Source: an uncultured Pseudohongiella sp.
GTDB lineage: Bacteria > Pseudomonadota > Gammaproteobacteria > Pseudomonadales > Pseudohongiellaceae
Assembly: GCA_951812715.1 (NCBI GenBank)
Contig: OX638323.1
Span: 3,018,577-3,082,576 of the forward strand
Direction of reading: 5' to 3'
DNA: 64,000 nucleotides
A program made the position numbers and the translations under genes. Under the pieces are notes generated by a model, which did not search any database, was not told where the DNA came from, and saw nothing but the letters and a program-made list of their open reading frames with translations. Numbering within the stretch: position 1 is the stretch's first letter; each line of letters opens with the position of its first letter. This document shows, one piece after another, positions 14,852 to 22,468 of this stretch.

Positions 14852-16324
14852 CTAACTCAGTTGCAAGGCGCCGTCTTCGATCGGGCTTTGCTCAAGGAAT
14901 TTGCGGTCCAGCAGGTAGTCCTGGGTGTTGCGCCAGGGAGCGCGGTCTTTCTGTTTGGGGAACCGGTGCATGGCGCGCTGCATGTAGCCGGGATTGAAGT
15001 CGTCGATCCAGTCGAGTTCCGGCAGGCCCATTTCGTCCTCGCCCAGCACCGGCTCGCATCGGCGTGCGCCCTTCGCGTCCATGGTCTTTAGCAACTTGCA
15101 GAAATAGCGTGAGTTCAGATCGGCGCGCAAGGTCCAGGAAGCATTGACGTAGCCGAAGGTGTAGACCAGGTTCGGCAGGCCCGAAAACATCATGCCGTGG
15201 TAGTTGAACGAGCTTGCCGGGTCGAACTCCTCACCGTCACGGAACAGGCGGACGCCGCCGAGCACTTGCAGATTCAGGCCCGTGGCCGTGACCAGGACAT
15301 CGGCTTCTACCAGTTCGCCGTCCTCCATCATTACGCCATTTTCGCTGATTCGGCCGATCTTGCCGGTGACGACTTCGGCCTTGCCTTCCCTGATCGCCAG
15401 GAACAGGTCGTTGTCGGGCACCAGGCACAGGCGTTGGGTCCAGGGTTCGTAGCTCGGCGTGAAATGCTTTTCCACATCGTAGTCTTCACCGAGCACCTTG
15501 CGCACGCGCTTGAGCAGGTAGTCCTTTATTCTTTCCGGCTTTTCGCGCGAACGCCGGTAGATCATGTCCTGCAGGCGCACGAAGCGCCAGCGATTGATCG
15601 TGCTGGCCCAGCGCGCCGGCAACAGCGCATTGAGCAGGACGGCGATACGATCCTTGCCGGGACGGGAAATGATATAGCTCGGCGAGCGCTGGATCATGGT
15701 CACCTTGGCGGCTTCTCGCGCCAGCGCCGGAATGAGCGTTACCGCCGTCGCGCCGCTGCCGATCACCGCCATGCGCTTGCCCGAATAGTCGAGTTCTTCC
15801 GGCCAATGTTGCGGATGCACGACAGGCCCGCCGAAATCCTCAAGGCCCGGCAGGTCGGGCGTATAGCCGGCCTCATAGTTGTAATACCCGCAGCACATGA
15901 ACAGGAATCGGGCCTTGATCTCGAATTCCCGTCCCTGGCCATCGACCACTTGAGCGGTCCAGCCGGCGGAGTGGCTGTCCCAGGCCGCGGAAGTCACCTT
16001 GTGGCCAAACCGGATGCGATCCTTCACCCCGTATTCATCGACGGTTTCCGCCAGGTAATCGCGAATCGCGTCGGCGTCGGAAATGACTTTCGGATTGGTC
16101 CAGGGCTTGAAGCTGAAGCCGAAGGTGTACATGTCGCTGTCCGAGCGAATGCCCGGAAAGCGAAACAGATCCCAGGTGCCGCCGATTTCGTCCCGCGCTT
16201 CGAGAATGGCGTAACTCTTCCCCGGGCATTCACGCTCCAGATGACATGCGGCGCTGATACCGGAAATTCCGGCGCCGACGATCAGAACGTCAACCGGGTT
16301 TGCGACAGGCGCCGCTGTGTTCAT
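14852..16324 (-). CDS. flavin-dependent Baeyer-Villiger monooxygenase (EthA-like)
   Basis: The product has 490 residues. It has an FAD-binding GAGISG (residues about 17-22) followed by an acidic strand end (ILEARDEIGGTWD), the BVMO fingerprint FGGPVVHPQHWP, and the NADPH-binding GSGATA. FRFPGIRSDSDMYTFGF is typical of the EthA-like group, which oxidises ketones to esters and activates ethionamide in mycobacteria. The natural substrate here is unknown. There is no signal peptide, so it is cytoplasmic. The ATG at 16324 lies 19 bp from the stop of the PIN toxin gene upstream on the same strand, so read-through from that TA operon is possible. Confidence 0.9.
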   Translation of the reverse strand: MNTAAPVANPVDVLIVGAGISGISAACHLERECPGKSYAILEARDEIGGTWDLFRFPGIRSDSDMYTFGFSFKPWTNPKVISDADAIRDYLAETVDEYGVKDRIRFGHKVTSAAWDSHSAGWTAQVVDGQGREFEIKARFLFMCCGYYNYEAGYTPDLPGLEDFGGPVVHPQHWPEELDYSGKRMAVIGSGATAVTLIPALAREAAKVTMIQRSPSYIISRPGKDRIAVLLNALLPARWASTINRWRFVRLQDMIYRRSREKPERIKDYLLKRVRKVLGEDYDVEKHFTPSYEPWTQRLCLVPDNDLFLAIREGKAEVVTGKIGRISENGVMMEDGELVEADVLVTATGLNLQVLGGVRLFRDGEEFDPASSFNYHGMMFSGLPNLVYTFGYVNASWTLRADLNSRYFCKLLKTMDAKGARRCEPVLGEDEMGLPELDWIDDFNPGYMQRAMHRFPKQKDRAPWRNTQDYLLDRKFLEQSPIEDGALQLS

Positions 16325-16343
16325 ATTCCCGCTCTGCTGTGCA

Positions 16344-16757
16344 TCAGGCGGTGGATGATAGCAGAAGGGACACGCCCGGCAGCGAAGCCATCTTGCGGTC
16401 CTGGGTCAGAACATCCATCCCGGCATCCGCATAGCCCGAGGCGATCAGGTGATCGAACAGTCCGGGTCCGCGGTCCATTGCCAGCGCTTCCAGCACCCGC
16501 CTGCCGCTCAATGGCGCGACGATTCCGCTTCTCAAAACCTGGGAGAGCGCTTCTTTCGCATCTTGCTTGTCGACGCCGTAGTCGTGCTGCACGGCAATAT
16601 ACGCCTCCCCGATCACTTGATTCGAGGCGAGTATTTCCACGTCCTTGTTCTCTACCAAGCCGCGAAGTTTGGCCACGCATTGCCTGAATTCATCTTCTGG
16701 CTCGGCTACAAGCAGTCGCACCAGAATCGAGGCGTCAATCCCTAAGCGACGTCGCAC
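16344..16757 (-). CDS. PIN-domain toxin (VapC-like)
   Basis: The product has 137 residues. The PIN acidic residues are all visible: Asp8 in LGIDASILVRLL, Glu in QVIGEAYIAV, Asp in GLFDHLIASGY and Asp in VLTQDRKMASL. PIN toxins cleave RNA (often tRNA or rRNA) with Mg2+ in the cytoplasm. The 5' end overlaps the AbrB-type antitoxin gene by 23 nt, a tight type II TA arrangement, and the pair is intact, unlike the truncated PIN gene in the composite transposon. Confidence 0.88.
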   Translation of the reverse strand: MRRRLGIDASILVRLLVAEPEDEFRQCVAKLRGLVENKDVEILASNQVIGEAYIAVQHDYGVDKQDAKEALSQVLRSGIVAPLSGRRVLEALAMDRGPGLFDHLIASGYADAGMDVLTQDRKMASLPGVSLLLSSTA

Positions 16758-16977
16758 CGGCTTGTTCCCTGACCTTTTCCAGGTCGAATGAATCCCTGCC
16801 CTGTTTCAGTTTGTCGCGCAGCCCGCCGAGCAGCGATTCATCGACCCGCAAGGGGCGCAACACATAGCCGTTGCTCTCCTCCCGGAGTTCAAGCCGGTCC
16901 CCCGGCCCCACGCCAAGCTCTTCGAGCACTCGTGCCGGAAACGTAACTTGTCTTTTCGCGGTAATCTTGATGAGCAT
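16735..16977 (-). CDS. AbrB/MazE-type antitoxin (VapB-like)
   Basis: This 80-residue protein starts at ATG 16977, set by AAGGAGG 6 nt upstream; a longer frame to 17145 runs into the nitronate monooxygenase gene and is rejected. The N-terminal half, MLIKITAKRQVTFPARVLEELGVGPGDRLELRE, is a SpoVT/AbrB swapped-hairpin DNA-binding domain. The C-terminal half (DESLLGGLRDKLKQGRDSFDLEKVREQ) is a helical toxin-neutralising tail. It is followed by the PIN toxin with a 23-nt overlap. Confidence 0.88.
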   Translation of the reverse strand: MLIKITAKRQVTFPARVLEELGVGPGDRLELREESNGYVLRPLRVDESLLGGLRDKLKQGRDSFDLEKVREQAGATSLRD

Positions 16978-16985
16978 GTCAGCCT

Positions 16986-17012
16986 CCTTACCAAAACAGG
17001 AAATAGGTAAGG
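16986..17012 (-). promoter_or_regulatory. inverted repeat over the antitoxin leader
   Basis: CCTTACC (16986-16992) and GGTAAGG (17006-17012) are perfect 7-bp arms 13 bp apart, just upstream of the VapB-like ATG. One arm touches the AAGGAGG ribosome-binding site. This fits an autoregulatory operator; as RNA it could also mask the ribosome-binding site. Confidence 0.55.
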
Positions 17013-17101
17013 CGTCAAGAGCGAGTCTATGCCGTCTCGCGCCCGAAGTCCAGTCAATCCAGGAAACAGACCCAGCCGGTAACCCAGTCAGTGCAATGAA
17101 A

Positions 17102-18079
17102 CTATGCCGCGAGAAACCCTTCCAGCCGGCCGCGGATGATCTCATCGGCTTCGGTCATGATGCGGTCGATGAGTTCCTTCACCGTGGGGATGTCGTGGAT
17201 GAGTCCGGCCACCATGCCGCAGGACCAGGCGCCGGCGTCCATTTCGCCTTCGAGCATGACCCGGGGATAGACGCCGACGACTTCTTCCATGATGTCCTTG
17301 AAGCTGATTTCGCTGCCGAGTTCCTTTTCCTTTTCCAGCAGTTTTTCCACCGCGGCGTTGGTCAGCACGCGTTCGGTATTGCGCAGCGGCCGCATGATCA
17401 GCCTGGTTTGTAGCTCGTCGGCCTCGACGATGGCCTGTTTGACGTTTTCGTGAATCGGCGCTTCCTTCGTGGCCATGAAGCGGGTGCCCATGTTCATGCC
17501 GTCGGCGCCCATGGCCAGCGAGGCGACGAGTGAGCGTGCGTCTGCCTGGCCGCCGGAAGCGACGAAGGGGATTTCCAGTTGGTCCGCGGCGCGCGGCAGC
17601 AGGATCATGTTGGGGATGTCGTCCTCGCCCGGATGGCCGCCGCATTCGAAGCCGTCGACGCTGGCGGCGTCGCAGCCGATGCGCTGGGCCTTGAGCGCGT
17701 GCCGCACCGATGTGCATTTGTGAATCACCTTGACGCCCGCGTCATGCAGATAGGGCAGGACCTGCTGCGGGTTGTTGCCGGCGGTTTCCACGATCTTCAC
17801 GCCGCTGTCTATGATGACCTTGACGATGGCCGGATAGTCCGGCGCGTTGACGGTGGGAAGAAAGGTGAGGTTGACGCCGATGGGTTTGTTGGTCAGATCC
17901 TGGGCGCGAGCGATTTCATTGGCCAGATCGGCCGGCGTTTTCTGAGTCAGCGCGGTGATAATGCCGAGGCCGCCGGCCGCGGATACCGCCGCGGCGAGCT
18001 CTGCAAATCCGACGAAATGCATGCCGCCCTGGATAATCGGATGCTCGATGCCGAGCAGTTCGGTGATTCGTGTCTTCAT
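17102..18079 (-). CDS. nitronate monooxygenase family protein (NMO/2-nitropropane dioxygenase)
   Basis: This 325-residue FMN-dependent TIM-barrel protein starts IEHPIIQGGMHFVG. The phosphate/FMN region includes VDGFECGGHPGEDD (the conserved ECGGHxG motif), VASGGQADARS and GADGMNMGTRFMAT. Family enzymes oxidise nitronates, such as propionate-3-nitronate, to aldehyde or ketone plus nitrite. Some relatives are enoyl reductases (FabK), but the HPG motif favours NMO. It is cytoplasmic. It diverges from the acyl-CoA dehydrogenase gene with a 314-bp gap that contains an inverted-repeat element. Confidence 0.87.
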   Translation of the reverse strand: MKTRITELLGIEHPIIQGGMHFVGFAELAAAVSAAGGLGIITALTQKTPADLANEIARAQDLTNKPIGVNLTFLPTVNAPDYPAIVKVIIDSGVKIVETAGNNPQQVLPYLHDAGVKVIHKCTSVRHALKAQRIGCDAASVDGFECGGHPGEDDIPNMILLPRAADQLEIPFVASGGQADARSLVASLAMGADGMNMGTRFMATKEAPIHENVKQAIVEADELQTRLIMRPLRNTERVLTNAAVEKLLEKEKELGSEISFKDIMEEVVGVYPRVMLEGEMDAGAWSCGMVAGLIHDIPTVKELIDRIMTEADEIIRGRLEGFLAA

Positions 18080-18145
18080 GTTTCTCGTTCCCAGTCCTGA
18101 GAAATGTGCCGAATGCTCTCATTCTCCGGCGCGGATGTCATCTAT

Positions 18146-18175
18146 CTCTCCGTACTCAGGCTCTCCGTACTCAGG
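18146..18175. repeat. exact 15-bp tandem duplication
   Basis: CTCTCCGTACTCAGG occurs twice back to back (18146-18160 and 18161-18175), directly abutting the left arm of the inverted repeat that starts at 18176. Confidence 0.85.
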
Positions 18176-18307
18176 CGAGGAAGGAGAAGGTCCGCGGGCT
18201 TCGTAGCGGAGGAGCGCGCCATGGATGGCCCAATGCGACGACGATTCGATTCGAGCGTCAACAGGATGTTGATGCGAGATTAAGCCCGCGGGCCTTTCCC
18301 TTCCTCG
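18176..18307. repeat. 132-bp element with 26-bp imperfect inverted termini
   Basis: The left arm 18176-18201 (starting CGAGGAAGGAGAAGG) and right arm 18282-18307 (ending CCCTTCCTCG) pair at 23 of 26 positions, separated by about 80 bp with no open frame of note. Placed between the divergent NMO and acyl-CoA dehydrogenase genes, it could be a MITE-like or other palindromic intergenic element, or a long stem-loop in the acyl-CoA dehydrogenase leader. The rest of the 314-bp gap shows nothing else clear. Confidence 0.7.
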
Positions 18308-18393
18308 CCCCTGCGGGAAAGGCGTTTGATATTGATGTGGTCTTGCGGCACTCTTGTGGCCGCTCCAACAAGACTGATGGACGGGGGACGAGC

Positions 18394-20145
18394 ATGACCT
18401 ATAGGGCGCCAGTGAAGGAGATGCGGTTTTTCCTGCGCGAGTTGGCCGCGGTGGATGAAATCTGCGGCGCACCGCCATTCGAGGAGGCGAGCCCGGAACT
18501 CGTGCCCGCCATCCTGGAAGAAGCCGCGAAACTTGCCGAAAACGTACTTGCGCCCCTGAACGGCGCCGGCGAAGCCGACCCGCCCCGAATCGTCGACGGC
18601 CAGGTGCGCGAGACCGCGGGATTCGCCGAGGCCTACCGGCAGTTCGCCGAAGGCGGCTGGAGCGCCTGCTCCGCAAGTCCGCGTTTCGGCGGCATGGGAT
18701 TGCCGGGCTCCATCAACTGCGCCGTTTCCGAGATGTGGGCGGCTGCCAATCTCAGTTTTTCCATCTGTCCCATACTCAGCATGGGCGCCGCCGAAGCGCT
18801 CGAATTGCATGCCGATGAAGAACTCAAGGCGCGTTATCTGGAACAGTTGGTCAGCGGCCAATGGACCGGCACCATGAACCTCACCGAACCCCAGGCCGGC
18901 TCCGACCTCGCCGCGATTCGCGCTCGCGCGGCGCCCGCGGGCAGCCACTATCGTATCTTTGGCCAGAAGATATTCATCTCCTGGGGCGACCACGCCATGG
19001 CGGAGAACATCGTTCACCTGGTGCTCGCCCGCATCGAGGGCGCGCCGGATGGCGTGCATGGCATTTCCCTGTTCCTGGTGCCGAAGTTCTTGCCCAACGA
19101 TGACAATACGCCGGGCGCGCGCAACGACCTACGCCCGATCGCGCTGGAACACAAGTTGGGCATCCACGGCAGCGCCACTTGCGCCATGTCCTATGGGGAC
19201 GATGGGGAAGGCGCGGTTGGTTACCTGATCGGTGAAGAGAACAAGGGTCTGTCCTGCATGTTCACGATGATGAACAGCGCGCGGCTGCACGTCGGTCTCG
19301 AAGGCGTTGGAATTTGCGAACTTGCCTGCCAGAAAGCGCTTGCCTACGCCGCCGAAAGAGTGCAGGGCAGGCCGCTCGGCCGCCGCGACGGAACCATCAT
19401 TCATCATCCCGATGTGCGGCGCATGGTCATGCTGATGAAATCGATGACCGCAGCCGCCCGCGCCATCTGCTATGCGGCGGCGGGGGCAATGGACCGCGCC
19501 TTGGTCGGCGATGCCGCCGCCAAGGACAGATTCGAACTGCTGGTTCCCCTCGCCAAGGGCTGGAGCACCGAGGCCGCCCAGGAAGTTGCCTCCATGTGCT
19601 TGCAGATCCATGGCGGCATGGGCTATGTCGAAGAGACCGGCGTCGCGCAGATCGTGCGCGATGCCAGGATCACCACCATTTACGAAGGCACTACGGCGAT
19701 TCAGGCGAATGATTTCATCGGCCGCAAAGTGCAACGCGATGGCGGCGCCGAACTTTCGCGACTCCTTCACGAAGCAGGAGAAACTTGCGCTGTCGCCGCC
19801 AAGTCGGAGCGGCTTGCCGCGGCAGCCGGCGCCGTGCGAGACAACCTTGGGCAGGCAAAGGAGTTGTTGCAATGGCTACTGCAGGAAAGCGATACAACCC
19901 GGGCGGCGGCCGCGGTCAACTTCCTCATGGGCTGCGGCAGCCTGATCGGCGGCTGGCTGTTACTCAGGTCAGCGCTGGCGGCGGAAGCGGCCATGGAGCA
20001 GGACCCCCGGTTTCATCAGTCCCGCATCCGCATCTGCAACTTTTTCGCCGGCCAGGCGCTGCCTCGCGCACAAGCGCATTTCAGTGCGGCGCGCGCCGCG
20101 GCGCTGCCCGATCAATGGCTTACCGACATGGCGCTAGGCGTCTGA
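18394..20145 (+). CDS. acyl-CoA dehydrogenase (DmdC/large-subfamily type)
   Basis: The product has 583 residues from ATG 18394; the frame is open upstream to 18070 but that part runs through the inverted-repeat element and is rejected. Domains in order are an N-terminal helical domain, a beta domain with MNLTEPQAGSDL and IFISWGDHAM, a C-terminal helical domain with the catalytic glutamate in ITTIYEGTTAIQAND, and an extra C-terminal helical extension (about residues 460-583). The extension and length fit the approx. 590-residue group that includes DmdC (3-methylmercaptopropionyl-CoA dehydrogenase) and other uncharacterised FAD enzymes, not short-chain beta-oxidation enzymes. Substrate is not predictable. 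Confidence 0.88.
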   Translation: MTYRAPVKEMRFFLRELAAVDEICGAPPFEEASPELVPAILEEAAKLAENVLAPLNGAGEADPPRIVDGQVRETAGFAEAYRQFAEGGWSACSASPRFGGMGLPGSINCAVSEMWAAANLSFSICPILSMGAAEALELHADEELKARYLEQLVSGQWTGTMNLTEPQAGSDLAAIRARAAPAGSHYRIFGQKIFISWGDHAMAENIVHLVLARIEGAPDGVHGISLFLVPKFLPNDDNTPGARNDLRPIALEHKLGIHGSATCAMSYGDDGEGAVGYLIGEENKGLSCMFTMMNSARLHVGLEGVGICELACQKALAYAAERVQGRPLGRRDGTIIHHPDVRRMVMLMKSMTAAARAICYAAAGAMDRALVGDAAAKDRFELLVPLAKGWSTEAAQEVASMCLQIHGGMGYVEETGVAQIVRDARITTIYEGTTAIQANDFIGRKVQRDGGAELSRLLHEAGETCAVAAKSERLAAAAGAVRDNLGQAKELLQWLLQESDTTRAAAAVNFLMGCGSLIGGWLLLRSALAAEAAMEQDPRFHQSRIRICNFFAGQALPRAQAHFSAARAAALPDQWLTDMALGV

Positions 20146-20188
20146 AGGCGTTAATCTGGTTCTTCAGTCAGGTTGGCGAGACAGACCA

Positions 20189-21295
20189 TTGATCGTATTC
20201 CGCTATCTCGCAAGGCAGGTATTGCAGGCGACCGCCGTAGTCGCGCTGATCTTGCTCGGCGTGGCGGTGATCTCGCGCTTCCTGCAATATCTGGGCGAGG
20301 CCGCCAGTGGGCAGAAGGCGGTGGACGCCCTGCTCCTGATCATGCTCTATCGCCTGCCCGAATTCCTGCTCGTCATCCTGCCTTTGGCCCTGCTGCTTGG
20401 CATTGTATTGTCCTACGGCCGCATGTACGGCGAGAACGAGATGGTCAGCCTGATGGGCGCCGGTATCGGCCAGTCCCGCCTCACGCGGATGACCCTCGGC
20501 ATCGCGGCCGTGATCATGGCGCTGATGGGAGTATTGAGCCTGGGGGCAGCGCCCTGGGGTATGCGTCACGCCGAGGCCATTGTCCAGAATCAGGAAGAAC
20601 TCACGGAACTCGACCTGATTGTCGCCGGCCAGTTCCGCGGTTTCAGCGATGGCGGCCGTGTCACCTGGACGCAGCGCACGAGCAATTCCGAGAGCGGCGG
20701 CCGCGAATTGCGGAATGTCTTCGTGGCGGTCGCCGCGGCAAGCGGTGAATCCGGCGCCGCGCCGACTATTGTATTTGCCGAGTCTGCCCGGCCGGTAATT
20801 GACGCCGACACCGGCGCTCGCTTCATGCGCATGGAGAATGTTGCCCAATACGATGGCGCCCCTGGCAGCGCCGAGTTCAGCGTAGGCCATTTCGACGCCC
20901 AATCGATCCTGCTGCCCCAGCCGGCGGAATTCGAACAAACGCTGGAACAGTCGACGATTCCCACGCTGGCTCTTATCGGCTCGGACGACCCGGTGCATGC
21001 GGGTGAATTGCAATGGCGGCTCTCGCTGATCATGCTCGCTCCTGTCCTCGGCGTTCTCGCCGTATCAATGAGCCGGGTGCAGCCGCGCCAGGGCCGCTAT
21101 ATCAAGCTCGTGCCGGCGGCATTCCTGTACCTGGTCTATTTCGCCTTGCTGGAATTCTGCCGCGACGCGGTCGAAGGCGGCGGTTCGCCGTTCGCGTTCT
21201 GGTTAGTGCATGCGGCCTTTCTCGCGTTGGGAACGATCGCGATCCGCCAGGGCCGGACGACTGCCGGGGGCTTGGCGAGAGTGCGGCGCAGATGA
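20189..21295 (+). CDS. lptF: LPS export system permease LptF
   Basis: The product has 368 residues from TTG 20189; no better start is available without losing the first membrane helix (MIVFRYLARQVLQATAVVALILLGVAVISRF). LptF/LptG proteins have three N-terminal helices, a periplasmic beta-jellyroll and three C-terminal helices. The pattern is visible here with LPLALLLGIVLSYGRMYGENEMVSLMGAGIG, the loop thought to contact LptB. It forms the inner-membrane ABC exporter LptB2FG that extracts LPS. The stop overlaps the lptG start (ATGA), so the two are translationally coupled. lptB is not in the window. Confidence 0.9.
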   Translation: MIVFRYLARQVLQATAVVALILLGVAVISRFLQYLGEAASGQKAVDALLLIMLYRLPEFLLVILPLALLLGIVLSYGRMYGENEMVSLMGAGIGQSRLTRMTLGIAAVIMALMGVLSLGAAPWGMRHAEAIVQNQEELTELDLIVAGQFRGFSDGGRVTWTQRTSNSESGGRELRNVFVAVAAASGESGAAPTIVFAESARPVIDADTGARFMRMENVAQYDGAPGSAEFSVGHFDAQSILLPQPAEFEQTLEQSTIPTLALIGSDDPVHAGELQWRLSLIMLAPVLGVLAVSMSRVQPRQGRYIKLVPAAFLYLVYFALLEFCRDAVEGGGSPFAFWLVHAAFLALGTIAIRQGRTTAGGLARVRRR

Positions 21296-22368
21296 AAAGG
21301 CTCGACCGGCTCGTGCGCAACGCGATGATCCTGGCAAGCGCCGGGACGATCGTCGTCGTGGTCTGTCTGGATTTGACTTTCTCTCTGATCGATCAGATGC
21401 AGGACACCAACGATGGCTACACTACCGTCGATGCTTTGGCGTATGTGCTGCGGACCGCGCCGGCAAGCGTTTACGAACTGTTGCCGTTCGCCGCCCTCGG
21501 CGGGGCGTTGATCGGTCTCGGCATTCTTGCTTCCAGCAATGAGCTGGTAGTCATGCAAAGCGCTGGCGTTTCCGTGGGCCGCATTGTTTACGCCGTGCTC
21601 AAGCCGGCACTGGCGATCATGCTGCTTGGCCTGCTGCTAGGCGAATATGTTGCCCCGCCGCTTGAGCGCGAGGCGCAAAGCGACCGGGCGGCCTTGCGCC
21701 GCGCCGGGGGCGCCGCGAATTTCGAACAGGGCGCCTGGTACAAGAGCGGCGATGAGTTCATTCACATCAACGCCATTAGCCCCGACGGCGCTTCGCTCAT
21801 CGGTGTAAGCCGCTATCGAACCGACGGCGGCCAGCAACTGCTCGCCGCGAGTTTCGCCGAACACGCGGAATACATGACCGACGCGGCGACGCCCTATTGG
21901 CGCCTGCGCGAAGTTCGCCAGAGCGCGCTCGAAGGCGATCGCGTAGTCACCGGCAGCTTTGCCGAGCAGGAATGGCGGGTGGATCTGTCGCCGGAGTTGC
22001 TCGGCGTGCTGCTGGTGGAACCGGATCGGCAATCGATTTCGGGACTATATCGTCTGGCCAGGTTTCTGGCCGCGGAAGGCCTCGACAGCACGGCGCATTT
22101 TCTGGCCTTCTGGAAAAAACTGCTGCAACCGCTGTCAACGCTGGTGCTGGTCCTGGTGGCGGTCTTTTTTGTTTTCGGCCCGCTACGCGAGGCGACCATG
22201 GGATTCCGGGTTTTCGTCGCGCTCTCGGTGGGTCTGGTCTTCACCATCGCGCAACGAATCATGGAACCGGTAAGCCTGTTGTTCGGGATTTCGCCGCTGC
22301 TGGCAGCCGCATTGCCGATCCTGCTGTTCGCGATATTCGGCTGGACTCTGCTGCGCCGCATCAACTGA
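21292..22368 (+). CDS. lptG: LPS export system permease LptG
   Basis: The product has 358 residues from ATG 21292 in a 4-nt overlap with lptF. It has the same 3+3 helix layout with a periplasmic domain: MKRLDRLVRNAMILASAGTIVVVVCLDLTFSLIDQ, then VYELLPFAALGGALIGLGILASSNELVVMQSAGVS (coupling helix region), and a C-terminal block FWKKLLQPLSTLVLVLVAVFFVFGPLRE. With LptF and the ATPase LptB it moves lipopolysaccharide from the inner membrane to the Lpt bridge. Its presence supports a Gram-negative, LPS-bearing host. Confidence 0.9.
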   Translation: MKRLDRLVRNAMILASAGTIVVVVCLDLTFSLIDQMQDTNDGYTTVDALAYVLRTAPASVYELLPFAALGGALIGLGILASSNELVVMQSAGVSVGRIVYAVLKPALAIMLLGLLLGEYVAPPLEREAQSDRAALRRAGGAANFEQGAWYKSGDEFIHINAISPDGASLIGVSRYRTDGGQQLLAASFAEHAEYMTDAATPYWRLREVRQSALEGDRVVTGSFAEQEWRVDLSPELLGVLLVEPDRQSISGLYRLARFLAAEGLDSTAHFLAFWKKLLQPLSTLVLVLVAVFFVFGPLREATMGFRVFVALSVGLVFTIAQRIMEPVSLLFGISPLLAAALPILLFAIFGWTLLRRIN

Positions 22369-22468
22369 TACGCGATCGGAAAAGTTCCCAGGGCTCTTTA
22401 GCTGAACGCGTTTATCCCGTATCCTTACCGGTTTTTGTTCAAGCGCAAGCGATATTGGAGTAATACAG

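Noticed and set aside
15197..16687. 496-codon forward frame opposite the Baeyer-Villiger monooxygenase
   Set aside because: No domain or start signal, and the reverse frame has the complete BVMO fingerprint.
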